Below, piece by piece: positions 63,114 through 64,000 of a DNA stretch of 64,000 nt. The DNA comes from Oenococcus kitaharae (GTDB lineage Bacteria > Bacillota > Bacilli > Lactobacillales > Lactobacillaceae). The notes under the pieces are model-generated. The model was not told the DNA's origin. It saw only the letters and a program-made list of their open reading frames with translations, and made no database searches. The first letter of the stretch is position 1. Each line of letters opens with the position of its first letter. The DNA lies in assembly GCF_025758695.1 (NCBI RefSeq), contig NZ_JANJQP010000001.1, positions 248,001-312,000 of the forward strand, written 5' to 3'. The position numbers were made by a program, and so were the translations under genes.

Positions 63114-63395
63114 ATGCAAGCCGTCGGAAAAATAGGCATCGCGACCACCCTATACCTCGTGGCTTTTATTGCCGATTATATTGTGACGCTCTTTCAAATT
63201 ACCAAAGGGGCTACGATTACAAACTTGATGGGTCTAAAAGCCAGCAGTCAAGCGACAAAGGAGATCAGTTTTGCGCTGACTTGGCGGTCTTTGATCATTT
63301 ATTTATGTTTTGTCATCATCTGGCTACTGGCCGCTTTTATCATTAATAAAATCATTCATCAGTCTACTGCAGTAGAACCAAAGAAATTGTCTTGA
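63114..63395 (+). CDS. Small membrane protein of unknown function
   Basis: A 93-residue protein with two hydrophobic helices (IGIATTLYLVAFIADYIVTLF and WRSLIIYLCFVIIWLLAAFII) separated by a hydrophilic loop and ending in a charged tail. I do not recognise the family. The ATG at 63114 has AAGGGAG as the Shine-Dalgarno at good spacing; an ATG at 63084 would add 10 residues without a site. It follows the lipid-kinase gene. Confidence 0.62.
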   Translation: MQAVGKIGIATTLYLVAFIADYIVTLFQITKGATITNLMGLKASSQATKEISFALTWRSLIIYLCFVIIWLLAAFIINKIIHQSTAVEPKKLS

Positions 63396-63405
63396 CACTG
63401 GCATT

Positions 63406-64000
63406 ATGATCGTTAGCAAAAAAATTTATTACGGCAAGGCCCCGTCACAGTTCGGCTTCTTGAATCTGCCGCAAGAAAAGCGCGATAAATACACAACAAT
63501 TGTCACAATCCATGGCGGTTTTTGGCAATCTTTTGCTGACCTCACGCAGCTTCAGACACTAACAAATGGTCTGAATCAACGCGGTTATGCGGTTTGGAAT
63601 ATCGAATACCGGCGGATCGGCGAAACAGGCGCAGGATGGCCAGGCACTTTTAACGACGTCATTGATGCCATTAATTTTTTGACGGAATTGGCTCATAGCT
63701 GGCCGATCGATAAGCAGAGTGTCATCATTCTCGGTCACTCGGCAGGCGGCCATTTAGCTTTATGGGCTGGCCTGCGATACCGGAATCAAGCGCTAGACCA
63801 TTCTGATAATATTCATCGTTTATCAGTCAAGCCTAGGATGGTTGTCAGTCTGGCCGCTGTTTCTAATTTAGAAGATGCTTGGCAACGAGACACAGTTATG
63901 GGCAAACATAGTCCAGTCACGGACCTGATGGCAGGAACACCAGCCAATAAAAAAGTTGACTATCAATCGGCTTCTCCTTTGGATTGCCTGCCTATGGGAA
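63406..64000 (+). CDS. Alpha/beta hydrolase (3' end beyond window)
   Basis: An esterase/lipase-like hydrolase of the BD-FAE/kynurenine-formamidase-like group. Residues visible: oxyanion HGGFWQSF near 46, EYRRIGETGAGWPGT, the nucleophile in LGHSAGGHLALWAG near 106, and ends before the acid and His would appear. The frame is open to the last base (198 codons). Start ATG at 63406: no Shine-Dalgarno, but GACACT lies 6 nt upstream. An independent check needs the sequence beyond 64000. Confidence 0.8.
   Translation, partial: MIVSKKIYYGKAPSQFGFLNLPQEKRDKYTTIVTIHGGFWQSFADLTQLQTLTNGLNQRGYAVWNIEYRRIGETGAGWPGTFNDVIDAINFLTELAHSWPIDKQSVIILGHSAGGHLALWAGLRYRNQALDHSDNIHRLSVKPRMVVSLAAVSNLEDAWQRDTVMGKHSPVTDLMAGTPANKKVDYQSASPLDCLPMG

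Overview
The window is a 64 kb stretch of a low-GC Gram-positive chromosome, almost entirely core housekeeping genes on the + strand. Several things point to Lactobacillales and most likely the Leuconostocaceae, with Oenococcus the best guess: PolC plus DnaE polymerases, a PHP-degenerate DnaE next to a DUF2929 (YjzD-like) gene, PepC, PepT and proline iminopeptidase, parE/parC divergent from plsY, the order scpA-scpB-rluB-ribU-LysM-cmk-der-hup-TPR-cca, and many strongly diverged, cysteine-poor proteins. The genus is an inference from general resemblance. I saw no rRNA, tRNA, CRISPR array, prophage or insertion sequence.

Layout: (1) 1-10.7 kb, tsf(partial)-pyrH-frr-uppS-cdsA-rseP-proS-polC, a tightly overlapped translation, envelope and replication operon. 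(2) 10.7-15 kb, rpsU-yqeY-phoH-ybeY-dgkA-era-recO. (3) 15-17.2 kb, an M20 peptidase and a convergent proline iminopeptidase. (4) 17.2-21.4 kb, a T-box-controlled glyQ-(SseB-like)-glyS operon. (5) 21.5-26.8 kb, dnaG-rpoD (the macromolecular synthesis operon without rpsU), trmK, pepT. (6) 26.8-31.5 kb, a DUF2929 gene divergent from dnaE, then pyk. (7) 31.7-41.7 kb, xerD-scpA-scpB-rluB-ribU-LysM-cmk, der, hup, TPR, cca, dfrA. (8) 41.7-50.3 kb, degV-GDSL-ypmS-yozE-rbgA-rnhB-dprA-topA, an unknown minus-strand membrane protein, xerC. (9) 50.3-57.3 kb, a GalM-like epimerase, plsY, parE-parC, ppaC. (10) 57.3-64 kb, rpmG-rpsN, a PuuD-like amidohydrolase, an amino-acid permease, pepC, udk, a diacylglycerol-kinase-like gene, a small membrane protein, and an alpha/beta hydrolase cut by the window edge.

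Two cross-cutting patterns stand out. First, many transcription units begin without a Shine-Dalgarno sequence and have a -10-like hexamer only 6-10 nt before the start codon (plsY, DUF2929, dnaE, xerD, TPR, degV, topA, xerC, udk and others). This is the geometry of leaderless mRNAs. dnaG has consensus -35 and -10 boxes 14 nt from its ATG, with a 19-bp perfect palindrome over the -35. Genes such as rpsU, pyk, hup, rpmG and pepC keep strong Shine-Dalgarno leaders. Second, structural zinc ligands have been lost in several DNA-metabolism proteins (one of four in DnaG, all four in PolC and in RecO), and L33 and S14 are cysteine-free forms, while the TopA zinc fingers are intact. Other points of note are an apparently very small Stem I in the glyQS T-box, a duplicated SseB-like gene between glyQ and glyS, and an unknown protein where trmFO is often found.
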